A stretch of 64,000 nt of DNA from Perlabentimonas sp041656735 (lineage in GTDB: Bacteria > Bacteroidota > Bacteroidia > Bacteroidales > Tenuifilaceae), in the NCBI GenBank assembly GCA_041656735.1, contig JBBACY010000002.1, positions 1-64,000 on the forward strand, in the 5' to 3' direction. The notes beneath the pieces are model-generated. The model worked only from the letters and a program-made list of their open reading frames with translations. It was not told the DNA's origin and did no database searches. The position numbers were made by a program, and so were the translations under genes. Below are positions 8,397-19,000 of the stretch, in pieces; position 1 is the first letter of the stretch, and the number at the start of each line of letters is the position of its first letter.

Positions 8397-10136
8397 CTAC
8401 TTGTATGATACAATTACATCGCCTGCCATATACACACCGTTTTGTTTTTCGAGCTTTTTACCTTCAGGAATTTCAACAATAAGCCTAGCACTCCTTGCTG
8501 GAATACTAAGAGCCGTTTTTCCTGAGACATTTTTAGCCAAAATGCTATGAGAGATAATATCGAAAAAGTAAACCGGTGTTCCTTGGTAGAAATAATCGAT
8601 TACCATTTCCTCCTCATACGGGTTGAAAATTAGATATGTAGGATATGCATCGTCATTATGAAAATCGGTTGCTAGGCAGTCGAGTTTTAAAATACCATCC
8701 ACATTAGTTTTGTTGATAATTGCCCCAAAAATGCCAACATGTGCTGATCCGTACACACTAAACTGAGATACATCAGGATTTCCTTCGACCCAGAGCGGTC
8801 CATCCCCTAGGGCAACTGGTGAAGCATCAACAAGCAAGGGATTCTGGTACCTATCGATTTTCTTAAGCCCTTCATATGCAATAACATTTCGAGTTAAATT
8901 CTTCTTCTCAGGAAGAGATTGGTTCCCATCTGGTATTTCGTTGGGATAGAATAACCGTGCAGCATTTGCGGCATTAAGTATCCATTTCCCAATGGTTTCG
9001 GCATATTCAGGTGCATACCTAACCATTGGAACCAATGGCCAAGCCATGTCAAATGTATTCATGAGGAATGCGTAGCCCCCATCATGATCCCAGCTACCCT
9101 GAATGCCATGCACATCAAAGTTACCCCAACGCTCGTTTATTATACCCCAGCCATAGCGTCCATCGGAGGCTTGACAGCCATCGAAAGTCCAGTCGAGGAT
9201 AGGATGAAAATTGTAACTTGTTCCATATTGAGCATTTAGCCTCGCGGCAGTTAATGCCCCAAAGGGCATAAGCACCTCGTAAAACCTACTCTCCTTTTGA
9301 GAGAGTAGAGCCTCAACTGCCGATTTTGCTCCCTGCAAATACTTTTGATCGCCAAATTTTTGATGAGCGGCCAAAAGCACCCAAGCATGACCAGCAGCTG
9401 CATCTTCCTGAAAAGGAATATGGCTCTGGATCCCTTCCATTGTTGAATAGTTGAAGGCAGAATAATGATAATTTCCGCTTAAAACTGAGTCGGCCTTATA
9501 AAACTGATCAGCTACAATTTGCATAAGACTATCAGAGCGATCTACCTCAGGAAAAAGATCGGCAATAGCATAGAAAAGCATATTTGGGAAAACATCGTAC
9601 CACCAATCGCGTGAATACCCTCCGCCTAAACTCCCAACAGATGAGGTAGTATTATTCATGAAGATATTCCACTCATTCTCAGAGTTAAAATAGTTTTGGG
9701 CCATTTTAACATAGTTAAACCCTTGCTGGTTAGTTTTATCTATTCCTACTAACCCTGCACTCAAGAGTGCACCAAGGCCTCCAATAGCCTCATGGAATTC
9801 GCCTCCATTTGCATTAGCACCCTGCCTCACATCACCAATTGCAGTGTATATACCAAATGTTTGTTGAGGAAAATTCCGCTTGCCATTATCGAGCCAGATG
9901 AAAGGCAAGTATTCGCCTTTCACATTATGATCGAATACGTACTGATCAAAATTTACTGCTACCTCTTTCCAATTGAGCATCTTGTATGGTTCTGGCAGAA
10001 ATGGCATTGATTGCACTCTACTAATTTGCACCTGTTTAACAGGCTCATTCTGCTTACAAGAACCTACCAGAAGAAGGAATGCAAGAGACAGTGCAATCAA
10101 GAATACATTATATTTCATAACAATATTTTTAAGCAT
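8397..10136 (-). CDS. Putative (alpha/alpha)-type glycan-active lipoprotein of unrecognised family (paralogue of 12721-15858)
   Basis: A 579-residue lipoprotein (lipobox LVGSC; Met7 at base 10118 would give a shorter signal with Cys21). I do not recognise its family. It is alignable over its whole length with residues about 25-560 of the T9SS protein at 12721-15858: PYKMLNWKEVA, GEYLPF, GLVGIDK, DWWYDVFPN, WGIINERWGNFDVHG, YAFLMN, AARLFYP and YGSAHVG all have counterparts there. The central region is helix-rich with repeated aromatic motifs, like (alpha/alpha)6-toroid glycosidases, followed by a beta-sandwich-like tail. Glu and Asp in ERWGNFD are conserved and are candidate catalytic residues. 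Cys is followed by KQNE, so periplasmic rather than surface placement is a guess. Confidence 0.7.
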   Translation of the reverse strand: MLKNIVMKYNVFLIALSLAFLLLVGSCKQNEPVKQVQISRVQSMPFLPEPYKMLNWKEVAVNFDQYVFDHNVKGEYLPFIWLDNGKRNFPQQTFGIYTAIGDVRQGANANGGEFHEAIGGLGALLSAGLVGIDKTNQQGFNYVKMAQNYFNSENEWNIFMNNTTSSVGSLGGGYSRDWWYDVFPNMLFYAIADLFPEVDRSDSLMQIVADQFYKADSVLSGNYHYSAFNYSTMEGIQSHIPFQEDAAAGHAWVLLAAHQKFGDQKYLQGAKSAVEALLSQKESRFYEVLMPFGALTAARLNAQYGTSYNFHPILDWTFDGCQASDGRYGWGIINERWGNFDVHGIQGSWDHDGGYAFLMNTFDMAWPLVPMVRYAPEYAETIGKWILNAANAARLFYPNEIPDGNQSLPEKKNLTRNVIAYEGLKKIDRYQNPLLVDASPVALGDGPLWVEGNPDVSQFSVYGSAHVGIFGAIINKTNVDGILKLDCLATDFHNDDAYPTYLIFNPYEEEMVIDYFYQGTPVYFFDIISHSILAKNVSGKTALSIPARSARLIVEIPEGKKLEKQNGVYMAGDVIVSYK

Positions 10137-10147
10137 AGCTTAACAAT

Positions 10148-11446
10148 TTAGTAATCAAGTTTAGGCGCTACAAGGTTGGGGTTATCAGCCTTTACCTCAT
10201 CAATAGTTCTGTTTACATGACTAATTATATTTTTGGCTACAGGAATAGAAATCATTTGAATAAGTGCCACTATAACAAGGGAATATCTCAGGGCAAAATC
10301 TTTAGATACGTAAAAAGCTAGCACAATAAACAGAACAAGTCCAAAGAAACGACCTAAATATAACCCAAACTCATGATTGAAGATGTAGGCATACTCACTA
10401 CGCCCCTCCTTTACCGACAGCACATCGATAACCCTCATCTGAATTGGGAAATAGGCAATATCGTGCAGCGGCATGAATAACACTTTACACAGCACAAAAA
10501 CGATTACCCCTACGGCCGAGAACAAAATCTGATTTGCTAAAGCACCAATTAGGAAGATCAGCATACCAGTAGCAAAAATATATAGCCTATGATGAGGTTT
10601 AGTAGTTCTCCCCAAAATGTAAAGCACAAAGGCTGTTAGTATTCCACTCACGCTCTGAACGGTACCAAGTGTCCCCTCATCGCCAACAAGAGTCATAATG
10701 AGGATTGCCGGGGCTGTTACCAAATATCCCTGAACCATTCCCTTTAATGAGGCAAGGGCAAGCATTTTTCTCCAAAGCACATCGAAGTGAAGATGTAAAA
10801 ACTTCTTTTGCTTAGGGTTCCGAAATTTATTCTGATGTATTACAACACTTGCCAGAATGGTAAGTAATAGCACAATACCAGTAACAATTTGGTATGCGCC
10901 AGATATTTTCCCATCGAACCAGCCCAAATCTGAGCTTTTAACAATAAACCAACCAACAGCAGCTGGGACAACAATAAAGGTGATAGTATAGAAAAATGTT
11001 TCCACCCCGTAGTAGTAGTTCCTGTTACTATCGTTTGTGGTATCGAGCGTTAAAAAATCGCGATTGGCCCAGAAAAATCCGAATGAAGTTCCCATAATAA
11101 AACCAGCAATGGAAACCCCAACCATATTAATCTCGCTAAGGGTCATCATAAATATCATAGAGATGCCGCTTAGCAACATACCAAAGCTATATAAGTGCGA
11201 GATATTTATCTTGTTAAGCAAAAAGCCATTAATAAGGAATGTGAAAGGTATTCCAGTATACACGCAAAGTTGATATACCGCAACCATAGAGGGATTATTT
11301 GAGCTCCGCATAATATATGCACCCACAAAAATATCGATGATAGGCAATACAAATGCATATATCATATTGGTAATAAGCACAAGGCGCATATCACGGGGCA
11401 TAGAAAGGAAAAAATGGTACTCGGTAAGAATTTTATTTTTCATCAA
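10148..11446 (-). CDS. MFS transporter, inner membrane (PUL1)
   Basis: A 432-residue, strongly hydrophobic protein with about 12 predicted membrane segments (for example MIYAFVLPIIDIFVGAYIM and FGLVLFIVLAFYV) and a central cytoplasmic loop around residues 210-225, a layout typical of the major facilitator superfamily. Placed between the GH130 and the lipoprotein genes, it probably imports the oligosaccharide released in the periplasm so that the cytoplasmic GH130 can act on it. It differs from the GPH symporter in PUL2. The substrate cannot be read from the sequence. Confidence 0.8.
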   Translation of the reverse strand: MMKNKILTEYHFFLSMPRDMRLVLITNMIYAFVLPIIDIFVGAYIMRSSNNPSMVAVYQLCVYTGIPFTFLINGFLLNKINISHLYSFGMLLSGISMIFMMTLSEINMVGVSIAGFIMGTSFGFFWANRDFLTLDTTNDSNRNYYYGVETFFYTITFIVVPAAVGWFIVKSSDLGWFDGKISGAYQIVTGIVLLLTILASVVIHQNKFRNPKQKKFLHLHFDVLWRKMLALASLKGMVQGYLVTAPAILIMTLVGDEGTLGTVQSVSGILTAFVLYILGRTTKPHHRLYIFATGMLIFLIGALANQILFSAVGVIVFVLCKVLFMPLHDIAYFPIQMRVIDVLSVKEGRSEYAYIFNHEFGLYLGRFFGLVLFIVLAFYVSKDFALRYSLVIVALIQMISIPVAKNIISHVNRTIDEVKADNPNLVAPKLDY

Positions 11447-11515
11447 TTCAATGGTTTTTACTTATAATGCCGGCCGAACTAGACAAATGTTATAAAAGAA
11501 TGATTTCAGTAGATG

Positions 11516-12559
11516 CTATTTCAACGATTCAAATATTTGCTTTATTGATAGCTCTGCACCACAAATTACCTCATCGCTTGCCCCATAATACATTGTAATG
11601 GTATCACCCTTAACAATATGTCCATTAGTGAAAATCACATTCCCAAAGAACCCAGTTTTCTCATAATCCATGATGGGTTCCATAATAGGATCAACACTTC
11701 GAGAAATAATCCTGGAAGGGTTATCCTTGTCGAGGAGGAGAGCGCCCAAGCAGTATCGATTATTCTCATCAGCTCCATGATATATCTCAAGCCATCCTTC
11801 CGAAGTTTCAATTGGTGCAGCCCCTGCACCAACCCTCGCGCTATCCCACATACCCGGACGAGTAATTGCAATGCACTTATGGTTGCCCCAATGCAATAAA
11901 TCGGGCGATTCGGCAATCCAAATGTAATTGCCCCCCAGCTCTGGGCTGCTAGGCCTATGCAAAGCGAAGTACTTGTTGTTAATTCTTGAGCCAAAAAATG
12001 CGCAATCCTTATTATGGGGAGGGAAAATCATTCCTCGTCTCTCAAAATTCTTCCAATCGGTGGTGAACATATACCCTACCCCCACTGCAATATCCGATAC
12101 TTTAGTATAGGTAAGGTGATAACCATCGTCCATTTGAGTTACCCTGCAATCTTCTATCCCAAATGATTCAAGTGATCCTTTGCCAGTTATTGGCTTGTAT
12201 GAAGAGGGTTCGGTAAATACCTTACCATCGGTGCTACAAACCAAACGTAAATGCGATAACGTGGTAAGGTAATTCTTACCATCGTATGATATGACCCTTG
12301 GATCGGAGTAATCGAGTTTTGGATCGTTCTGAGCAAAGGTTAGTATCTCTATTTCACCTTTGGCACTAAAGATTGGCACCTTAATACTCCCCTCAATCTG
12401 CTTGGTCCGCTCGGCTACTCTACATAGCATCCATATTTTGCCATCGAACTGAAAAACGCCAGGATTAAGGAGGCACTCAATATACATTCCCTCAACACTA
12501 GGTTTGATATCGGATGGTTTGAGAATTGGATTTTCTTTAAATCGTTTGCCTATATCCAT
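11516..12559 (-). CDS. GH130 family phosphorylase/beta-mannosidase-like enzyme (PUL1)
   Basis: A 347-residue protein without a signal peptide, with the five-bladed propeller motifs of GH130: FKENPILKP at the start, FGIEDCRVTQ carrying the catalytic Asp region, ARVGAGAAPIET, WLEIYHGAD and MYYGASDEVICGAEL at the end. GH130 enzymes phosphorolyse or hydrolyse beta-mannosides (mannosyl-glucose, beta-1,4- or beta-1,2-mannosides). The motif here is EDCR rather than the common EDPR, as it also differs from the two other GH130 genes in this window (EDAR and EDPR). Likely cytoplasmic, acting on oligosaccharides imported by the adjacent MFS protein. Whether it is a phosphorylase or a hydrolase is open. 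Confidence 0.85.
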   Translation of the reverse strand: MDIGKRFKENPILKPSDIKPSVEGMYIECLLNPGVFQFDGKIWMLCRVAERTKQIEGSIKVPIFSAKGEIEILTFAQNDPKLDYSDPRVISYDGKNYLTTLSHLRLVCSTDGKVFTEPSSYKPITGKGSLESFGIEDCRVTQMDDGYHLTYTKVSDIAVGVGYMFTTDWKNFERRGMIFPPHNKDCAFFGSRINNKYFALHRPSSPELGGNYIWIAESPDLLHWGNHKCIAITRPGMWDSARVGAGAAPIETSEGWLEIYHGADENNRYCLGALLLDKDNPSRIISRSVDPIMEPIMDYEKTGFFGNVIFTNGHIVKGDTITMYYGASDEVICGAELSIKQIFESLK

Positions 12560-12720
12560 AACTATAGTTGATTTTTTACCTTACCAAAGGTAGACTCAAA
12601 ACAGATCAAAGGTGTGCACTGGGTTTTCAAAGGTGTATATCATATTATCAAAACAACCATAAATAGTGGAGAATAATAGTTTTTATTGATTTTTTCGATT
12701 CTTGAGGATACTTTTATTGA

Positions 12721-15700
12721 TTATTTTGAAAAAATAAAACGAGCCGATAGATTTCGATTATTTGTGATGACTCTTAAGAAATAGATACCCGACAAAAGAT
12801 TGGAAGGTAAATTTACTTTGAGAGGAATGCTAGCGTTTTCGGAAAGGTTGTAACTCGTATTAAGTATCAAATTCCCGGTTACATCAAATAGCTGATAGTG
12901 AGCATATGTAACTCCTTCTGTATCAAAAATAAGGTTAATAAAATTGCTGTTTACAGGATTTGGGTAAATAAGCAAATCCTTTTTACTTGCAAGTTGGTCT
13001 ATACTTGGAACGCTTAGCAGATAATTCTCCTCAATTTGAGTAGGAGTTAGTCCATAGTTATAAATGCTTACCATGGCCATATCACCCTTATAATTGTAAT
13101 TATTATTCCCAGGTAAATTTTGTCCTAATACCATATTTACAGGCGACTGATTAATTGTACCTGAATGATTTACAAACGCATCAAGCTCACCATTAAGCCA
13201 AATCTCCATATCAATACCATTATATAAGGCAACCAAATGGTTCCACTCACCGGCTTGAATTGTCGATTCGGAATCGAGGTCTTTAACGCTTGCACTTGAA
13301 TTTACCGTAAATCGAAATTTGCCATTTGTTATCGATACCTTATACCTACTCTCCCAACTTCCATGCGAAATTGGGTGTTGCTCTGTAGTGGTAATTTCAT
13401 TAACATTTAAAAACATAGAAATTGAGACAGCATCCGAGAAATTAAGCAGCTCAGATGAAGGCATAAGGATATTTGCCGATGAACCATTAAAATAGGCTGC
13501 ATAGTTCGGGTTACCATTCAAATCGTTGGTCCAAGTTATTCCCCCTCCCGCTGTTGCGTGCAAATTATTTCCGCTATCGTCATCAGCATTGCCTCTTAAC
13601 TTGTAAAAGGCAATCAGGTCTCCTGTGGGTTCATCATGATAATCGCGAACAAGTATTTGTATGCTATCCTTGGCCGAGAGCTCGTCAGGATTACTCACAA
13701 CGCAGATAATGTAATGATAGCCTTCCTCTGCGGGAGCCGTAAACGATATGGTTTCACCTTCTCCAACTATGGTTCCTAATGAGTTTGCCCATGCATATTG
13801 CAAAGCATCTTCATAGTAATCCTGTGCATGGCAAAAGATCTCAATTACATCGCCTGGCTTACATTTTCGTGGTGATGCTTTAATCTCTAGGATTTCAGGA
13901 GGGTACGGTATTCGTTCTACCACATTAATTGTTAATGATAATGAATCTGATAAACCGCTCTCATTGGTAATTTTGCACGCAATGGTGTAAACGCCAACCT
14001 CTTGCGGAGCAACATACTCAATCATATCGCCAGCAGAGAAATCGGAATTATCTAAATACCAATGGTAAGCTAGCTCCTCGTTATTTGGATCAACTGCAGT
14101 ACAGTAAATATTTGTTGATGTGCCAACTGTCATAATGGTATCAGGGCTCGCAATGGCTTTAATTCGGGGGGGTAAGTTACCGGCAGGTAATCCATTATCG
14201 AAATCAATAATTATATCATTTGCAAGCGTTTGCTTGCCTTGTATACTAATATCTGCATCCTGAGGCACAATTACAAACATAGCCACATCACCTGCGGCCA
14301 AATTGTACGAATAAATTCCTGTTTGGGAGCCAGTTACAAGTTGATTTGAAATTGCATCGTATAGTTTAAAGGTGCCTTCAGGCAGAATCATATCAACTGA
14401 ATGAGCTTGCTCAAAGGGATTATAGTAAAGGTATGTGGGGAAAGCCTGCTGACCAAAGTAATCAGTTTTAAGCAGATCAAGTTGGAGGATCCCTTCCACA
14501 TTGGTTGTCTCGATAATTGCAGCCAAGGTACCAACGTGAGATGAGCCATAAAGCATAAGGTTTGTTTGAGCCCAGCCACCAGCAATTGCATCTCCAGTTG
14601 CGTATGGGCTAATATCGTTTTTCACCTCGCGAAGTGCTTCATATGCAATAAATGAATTGGGGTCGTATGTTTCGGACCAATCCGCATTATCCTGCATATT
14701 GTTTGGGAGATAAGATGAGTAGAAAAGCCGAGATGCATTAGCCATGTTTAAAACCCATTTGGCAATACTTTTCGAGAAACGTTCATCATATCGAAGCATT
14801 GGAACTAGTGCTCCTGCTTGTTGAAAACCATTCATCATAAAGGCATAGTCGTTGCCATTATCATTGGCTTCGCCAATAAGCCCAGAACAATCAAAACCAC
14901 CCCACTCACCTACTATTGCACCCCAACCGCGAAGATCGCCCCTATTGAAACACCAATTAACCATTTTCTCCACATCATACCGAGTACCAATCTCGGCATT
15001 CATTCTCGCTGCAACATAAACGCCATAGGGTAGTTGCAACTCATACGATGGATTTTCAGTCCATTCATTTAAGAATTCCATTGCCCACTCCGCACCCATT
15101 AAATAATCCTTTTGACCTGTTGCCACATAGGCATTGTAGAGGATCCATGCTATTGAGCCAGCGGCTTCGGGTTGCTTAACGCCCTCATCCAAGGGGCTCA
15201 TTGTTGACATGCTCCAGGCTCGGTAGTTCATATATGGCGATTCCCATGGCGTATCAGCTGCACCCATTTCCCTTAACGCTTGCAACCACTGATTTGCCAT
15301 AACGGGCAATTGCTCATCAAAAACCTGAAAATCGGGATAAAGATGTTTTAGCTGCATAAAAAACACATTGGGCATAGTTTCGTACCACCAATCGTCACCC
15401 GAACTAGTTTGAGGATGATTTAGATAAATATTTTCTTGAGGTCGCTTATTGAAATATTCCCGTATCATTGAAGCCCAGTTACTTCCAAACTGATCACTTT
15501 TATCGATACCAACAAGGGTTGCTCCAATAACGGCAGGAATTACATTGATTGCTTCACCAGAGGTTGGCGAATTTGTTCCAACAGCTGTATGCAGACCAAA
15601 ACTTGGGAACTCAGGGTAGTTAAGCGAATTGTCTCTAAAAAAAACCAGCGGAAGGTATTCGCCTGTTAGGTTCTGATCAAAAACAAGAGAATCGTAACCT

Positions 15701-15858
15701 CGAGCAACCTCCTTCCAATTGCGCATTTCGTAAGGCTGTGGGAAATCGGGCATTACGCTAATTCTCGGAATCTCGACTTGTTGACCACTTGCTTGGGCTG
15801 CCAAAAGCAAAATTTTAATTACCAACAAAGAGCATGAAACTTTTATTGATGATCGCAT
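12721..15858 (-). CDS. T9SS-secreted multidomain protein: unrecognised glycan-active domain, two Ig/PKD-like domains, LamG, sorting domain
   Basis: The start Met at 15858 gives a clear Sec signal (MRSSIKVSCSLLVIKILLLA); an upstream in-frame start at 15939 would add 27 residues without a signal character. Of 1045 residues, about 25-560 are the same unrecognised family as 8397-10136. Two Ig/PKD-like domains follow (about 563-645 and 645-740), then a LamG jelly-roll (about 748-945) and a type A T9SS sorting domain (about 956-1045: LLIYPNPVNSNFINL, ending ARFIFSK). The protein should be secreted across the outer membrane and attached to the surface. It is the first gene of PUL1, divergent from the regulator. 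A role in attacking or binding the polysaccharide is inferred. Confidence 0.8.
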   Translation of the reverse strand: MRSSIKVSCSLLVIKILLLAAQASGQQVEIPRISVMPDFPQPYEMRNWKEVARGYDSLVFDQNLTGEYLPLVFFRDNSLNYPEFPSFGLHTAVGTNSPTSGEAINVIPAVIGATLVGIDKSDQFGSNWASMIREYFNKRPQENIYLNHPQTSSGDDWWYETMPNVFFMQLKHLYPDFQVFDEQLPVMANQWLQALREMGAADTPWESPYMNYRAWSMSTMSPLDEGVKQPEAAGSIAWILYNAYVATGQKDYLMGAEWAMEFLNEWTENPSYELQLPYGVYVAARMNAEIGTRYDVEKMVNWCFNRGDLRGWGAIVGEWGGFDCSGLIGEANDNGNDYAFMMNGFQQAGALVPMLRYDERFSKSIAKWVLNMANASRLFYSSYLPNNMQDNADWSETYDPNSFIAYEALREVKNDISPYATGDAIAGGWAQTNLMLYGSSHVGTLAAIIETTNVEGILQLDLLKTDYFGQQAFPTYLYYNPFEQAHSVDMILPEGTFKLYDAISNQLVTGSQTGIYSYNLAAGDVAMFVIVPQDADISIQGKQTLANDIIIDFDNGLPAGNLPPRIKAIASPDTIMTVGTSTNIYCTAVDPNNEELAYHWYLDNSDFSAGDMIEYVAPQEVGVYTIACKITNESGLSDSLSLTINVVERIPYPPEILEIKASPRKCKPGDVIEIFCHAQDYYEDALQYAWANSLGTIVGEGETISFTAPAEEGYHYIICVVSNPDELSAKDSIQILVRDYHDEPTGDLIAFYKLRGNADDDSGNNLHATAGGGITWTNDLNGNPNYAAYFNGSSANILMPSSELLNFSDAVSISMFLNVNEITTTEQHPISHGSWESRYKVSITNGKFRFTVNSSASVKDLDSESTIQAGEWNHLVALYNGIDMEIWLNGELDAFVNHSGTINQSPVNMVLGQNLPGNNNYNYKGDMAMVSIYNYGLTPTQIEENYLLSVPSIDQLASKKDLLIYPNPVNSNFINLIFDTEGVTYAHYQLFDVTGNLILNTSYNLSENASIPLKVNLPSNLLSGIYFLRVITNNRNLSARFIFSK

Positions 15859-16083
15859 AGCATATTTTCTTATAAAGGTAAAGCGATTTGGAGGGCAAAC
15901 CGTAAACTCTAATCGCAATACTATACACCCTATTATCAAAAAATCAAAAATGGCAGGTGGCTAAGCGCTATAATAAAATTTTAAATTAACTTGCTCAGGC
16001 GATTTAACAAATTGCATATAGTTATTTTGCTTCATAAGCATTTCCATAATATTTTTTTCATATCCAAATTTTTCTTTATTAGC
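15859..16083. promoter_or_regulatory. Divergent control region between PUL1 operon and its regulator
   Basis: This 225-base gap separates the first PUL1 gene (minus) from the hybrid regulator (plus) and must hold the start sites for both. It is very AT-rich. I did not find an unambiguous TTTG/TAnnTTTG promoter pair or a strong direct repeat for the AraC-type domain. The call rests on gene layout alone. Confidence 0.45.
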
Positions 16084-19000
16084 ATGGGTACTCTAGCAAA
16101 TATTACCACTAAATTTTTGTCGATTTTATTCATTTCCATACTTAGTGGAAACGCTTTTGGCAATGATCTCATTTGGCAATCGCTAAGAATTACAAACGAA
16201 ATGGGCCTTTCAAATAGTGCTGTAAACACTATATACCAAGATTCTCGCGGGTTTATGTGGTTTGGAACATGGGATGGGCTTAACCGCTTTGATGGTAAGA
16301 ACATTAAAACTTATACTCCCGATATTTTCGATAAAAATGCCATTAGTAATAATATTATTAGAAATATAGTTGAAGATAAGCATAGAAATCTTTGGATAAT
16401 TACTGAGCATGGAATTAACAGGTATTCATATGATTTAGACAATTTTACCTCTTGGTTTTCAGAACTTGCAGAGCCGCGTAGTAAGGAACAAAGTTTAAAA
16501 GGGCTAATTGGTTACGATGGTAATATTTGGGTAAATGTATTTGGAATAGGAATTTTTAAATTCTCTCCTAAAGAAAATGATTTTACACCTATAATAATTC
16601 CTTCGTTGGTAGAGCAAACAATAAAGAGTATTGACTGTTTTTTACCTCTTCAAGAGAATCTGTATATCCTATGTCAAGACTCCTTGATTGTAGTGGACTT
16701 CAATTCAATGCAAGTTTCGAATAAAATTCATCTACATACTTATTACCCAAATTTAAATTTATCGGCTGTTGAGGAGAGTTGGCTTTTTGAGTTTGAAGAA
16801 ACTCCCTATTTGGCTCTGAATCAAAGAAAGGGTGGTTTGCTTTTCATTAATCTCATCAATTGGGAAGAAACACCAATTAATATTCTGGATCCAAAGTTTA
16901 TAGTAACCACAATCGAAAACTCAGATAGCAATGATTTTTTATGGATAGGAACAGATGATGGTAACATCTTCAAGGTATATCCTAACGACAGTTTTAAAAC
17001 TCAATCGGTTCTGAATAAAATTCCAGAACTTGTTGATAAAAAAGTTAAAATTTGGTCGATTCTGGAAACATCCGATGATTTGTTGTGGATTGGAACAGAT
17101 GGAGAGGGAGTTTTTCGAAATTACTTAAAACCCAAACCTTTTTATCAGATTGGCCGTGGGGAAGCGGAAAGCCGTCAGCTAAACCACCAAATTGTCAGAT
17201 CAATTTATGAAGATAAGAAAGGAAGTCTATGGGTAGGAACAAGGGGAAACGGTTTGAATCTCATTCCATATCAAAAGGGTGAGACTAAGTATTATAATAC
17301 TTCTAACGGGATAACCAACAATGCAGTATTATCGCTCAAAGAGGATCGGTTCAATAATTTATGGATTGGCCATGATGGTTTTGGGATAGATGTTCTCGAC
17401 ATGGAAACAGGAGAATTTTACTATTTCCCTTCGGATCTTAAAGGGGGGGAGGATTTGGAATTTGGTTCGGTATATGCAATCTGTATTGACGCTTTCGACC
17501 AGATTTGGCTTGGAACAAGCGGATATGGCATTTTAGGACTAAATATTAAGAGGGAAAAAGGAGAGTTTGTACTTACCAATTATATGCATATTAAGGGCGA
17601 AAGTTTGGACGATCCTATTCGAAGTAATATCGTTTATGCTATTGTAGAGGAAAAACCCAACACTCTTTGGCTTGGTACACGCGGAGCTGGAATTTACAGG
17701 GTAAATACGATTACCGGCCAAATGGAGAACTATACACTTAATACAATAGAAAAACCTGGGCTTAGTGACAATGATATTCTTAGCCTTCATATCGGTAGGA
17801 ACAATAATTTATGGGTGGGTAGTAGCGGAGGGCTTAATAAAGTGAATATTAACTATTTGCCATATAATTTTGTGCATTATACCACAAAGGATGGGTTACC
17901 CAATAATACCATACATGGGATATTAGAAGATGAAAAAGGCAATTTATGGATAAGTACCAATAAGGGATTAAGTAAGTTTTTTGTGAGTGAAGAGAAGTTT
18001 CTGAATTTTAATAATGCCGATGGATTGCAAAGCAATGAGTTTACTGATGGAGCAGTTTGTTCAGGACAGAAAACGGGAAAGTTCTATTTCGGTGGAATAA
18101 ATGGATTAGACTGGTTTTACCCAGAAAATATTCAAATTTCCGAGAAAGTCCCGAAGTTAATTTTTACTGACTTTAGGCTTTATAATAAAAAAATATTACC
18201 CAGTGACTCAACTGCCATCCTAAATAAGAATATTGATGAACTTGAAGAGATAATTCTCAAATATAATCAGAACTTTTTTACCATTGAATTTACTACTCTA
18301 AATTACATAAATCCGGATAAAAGTTTGTTTGAATATAAGTTGGAAAACTTCAACTCAGACTGGGTTTTTGCAAAAAATCAACGAGAAGCAAATTTTACAA
18401 ACGTTCCCCCCGGAAAATATAAGTTGTTTGTTAGAGCAACTAATGAAGATGGAGTTTGGATAAAAGAAGCTAGGTCTATCTCAATAACTATAGAACCACC
18501 AGTCTGGAGAACATTACCAGCCTATCTGTTCTATGCTTTTTTGATTATTATTTTAGTTTACATTATTTTTAAATACCAAAACAAACGAATAAAGGTAAAA
18601 CATCAAATTGTACTTGAAAAACTTCAACAACAGAAAGAAATGGAACTGAATCAATATAAGTTGAAGCTTTTCACAAACCTTGCCCATGAATTTGGAACGC
18701 CTCTTACTTTAATTTTTGCATCAGCCGCTAGTTTGTTGAATCCTAACAAAAAGCCTAACGAAACATCGGCACTAACCAAAACTATCTATCAAAATTCTAG
18801 ACGTATGCAAAAGCTTGTTCAGGAGCTACTCGAGTTTAGAAAGGTTGATACTGGTCGTGAAAAACTCGAACTAAAACCAGTAGAAATAATTGGTGTAATG
18901 AATAACATAATAGAGATTTTTAGTCACTTTGCCCACGAGAATGAAATAGATCTAAGTTTTGAGCCTGAAGTAGATGAGCTTTACTGTCTTCTCGACTCGC

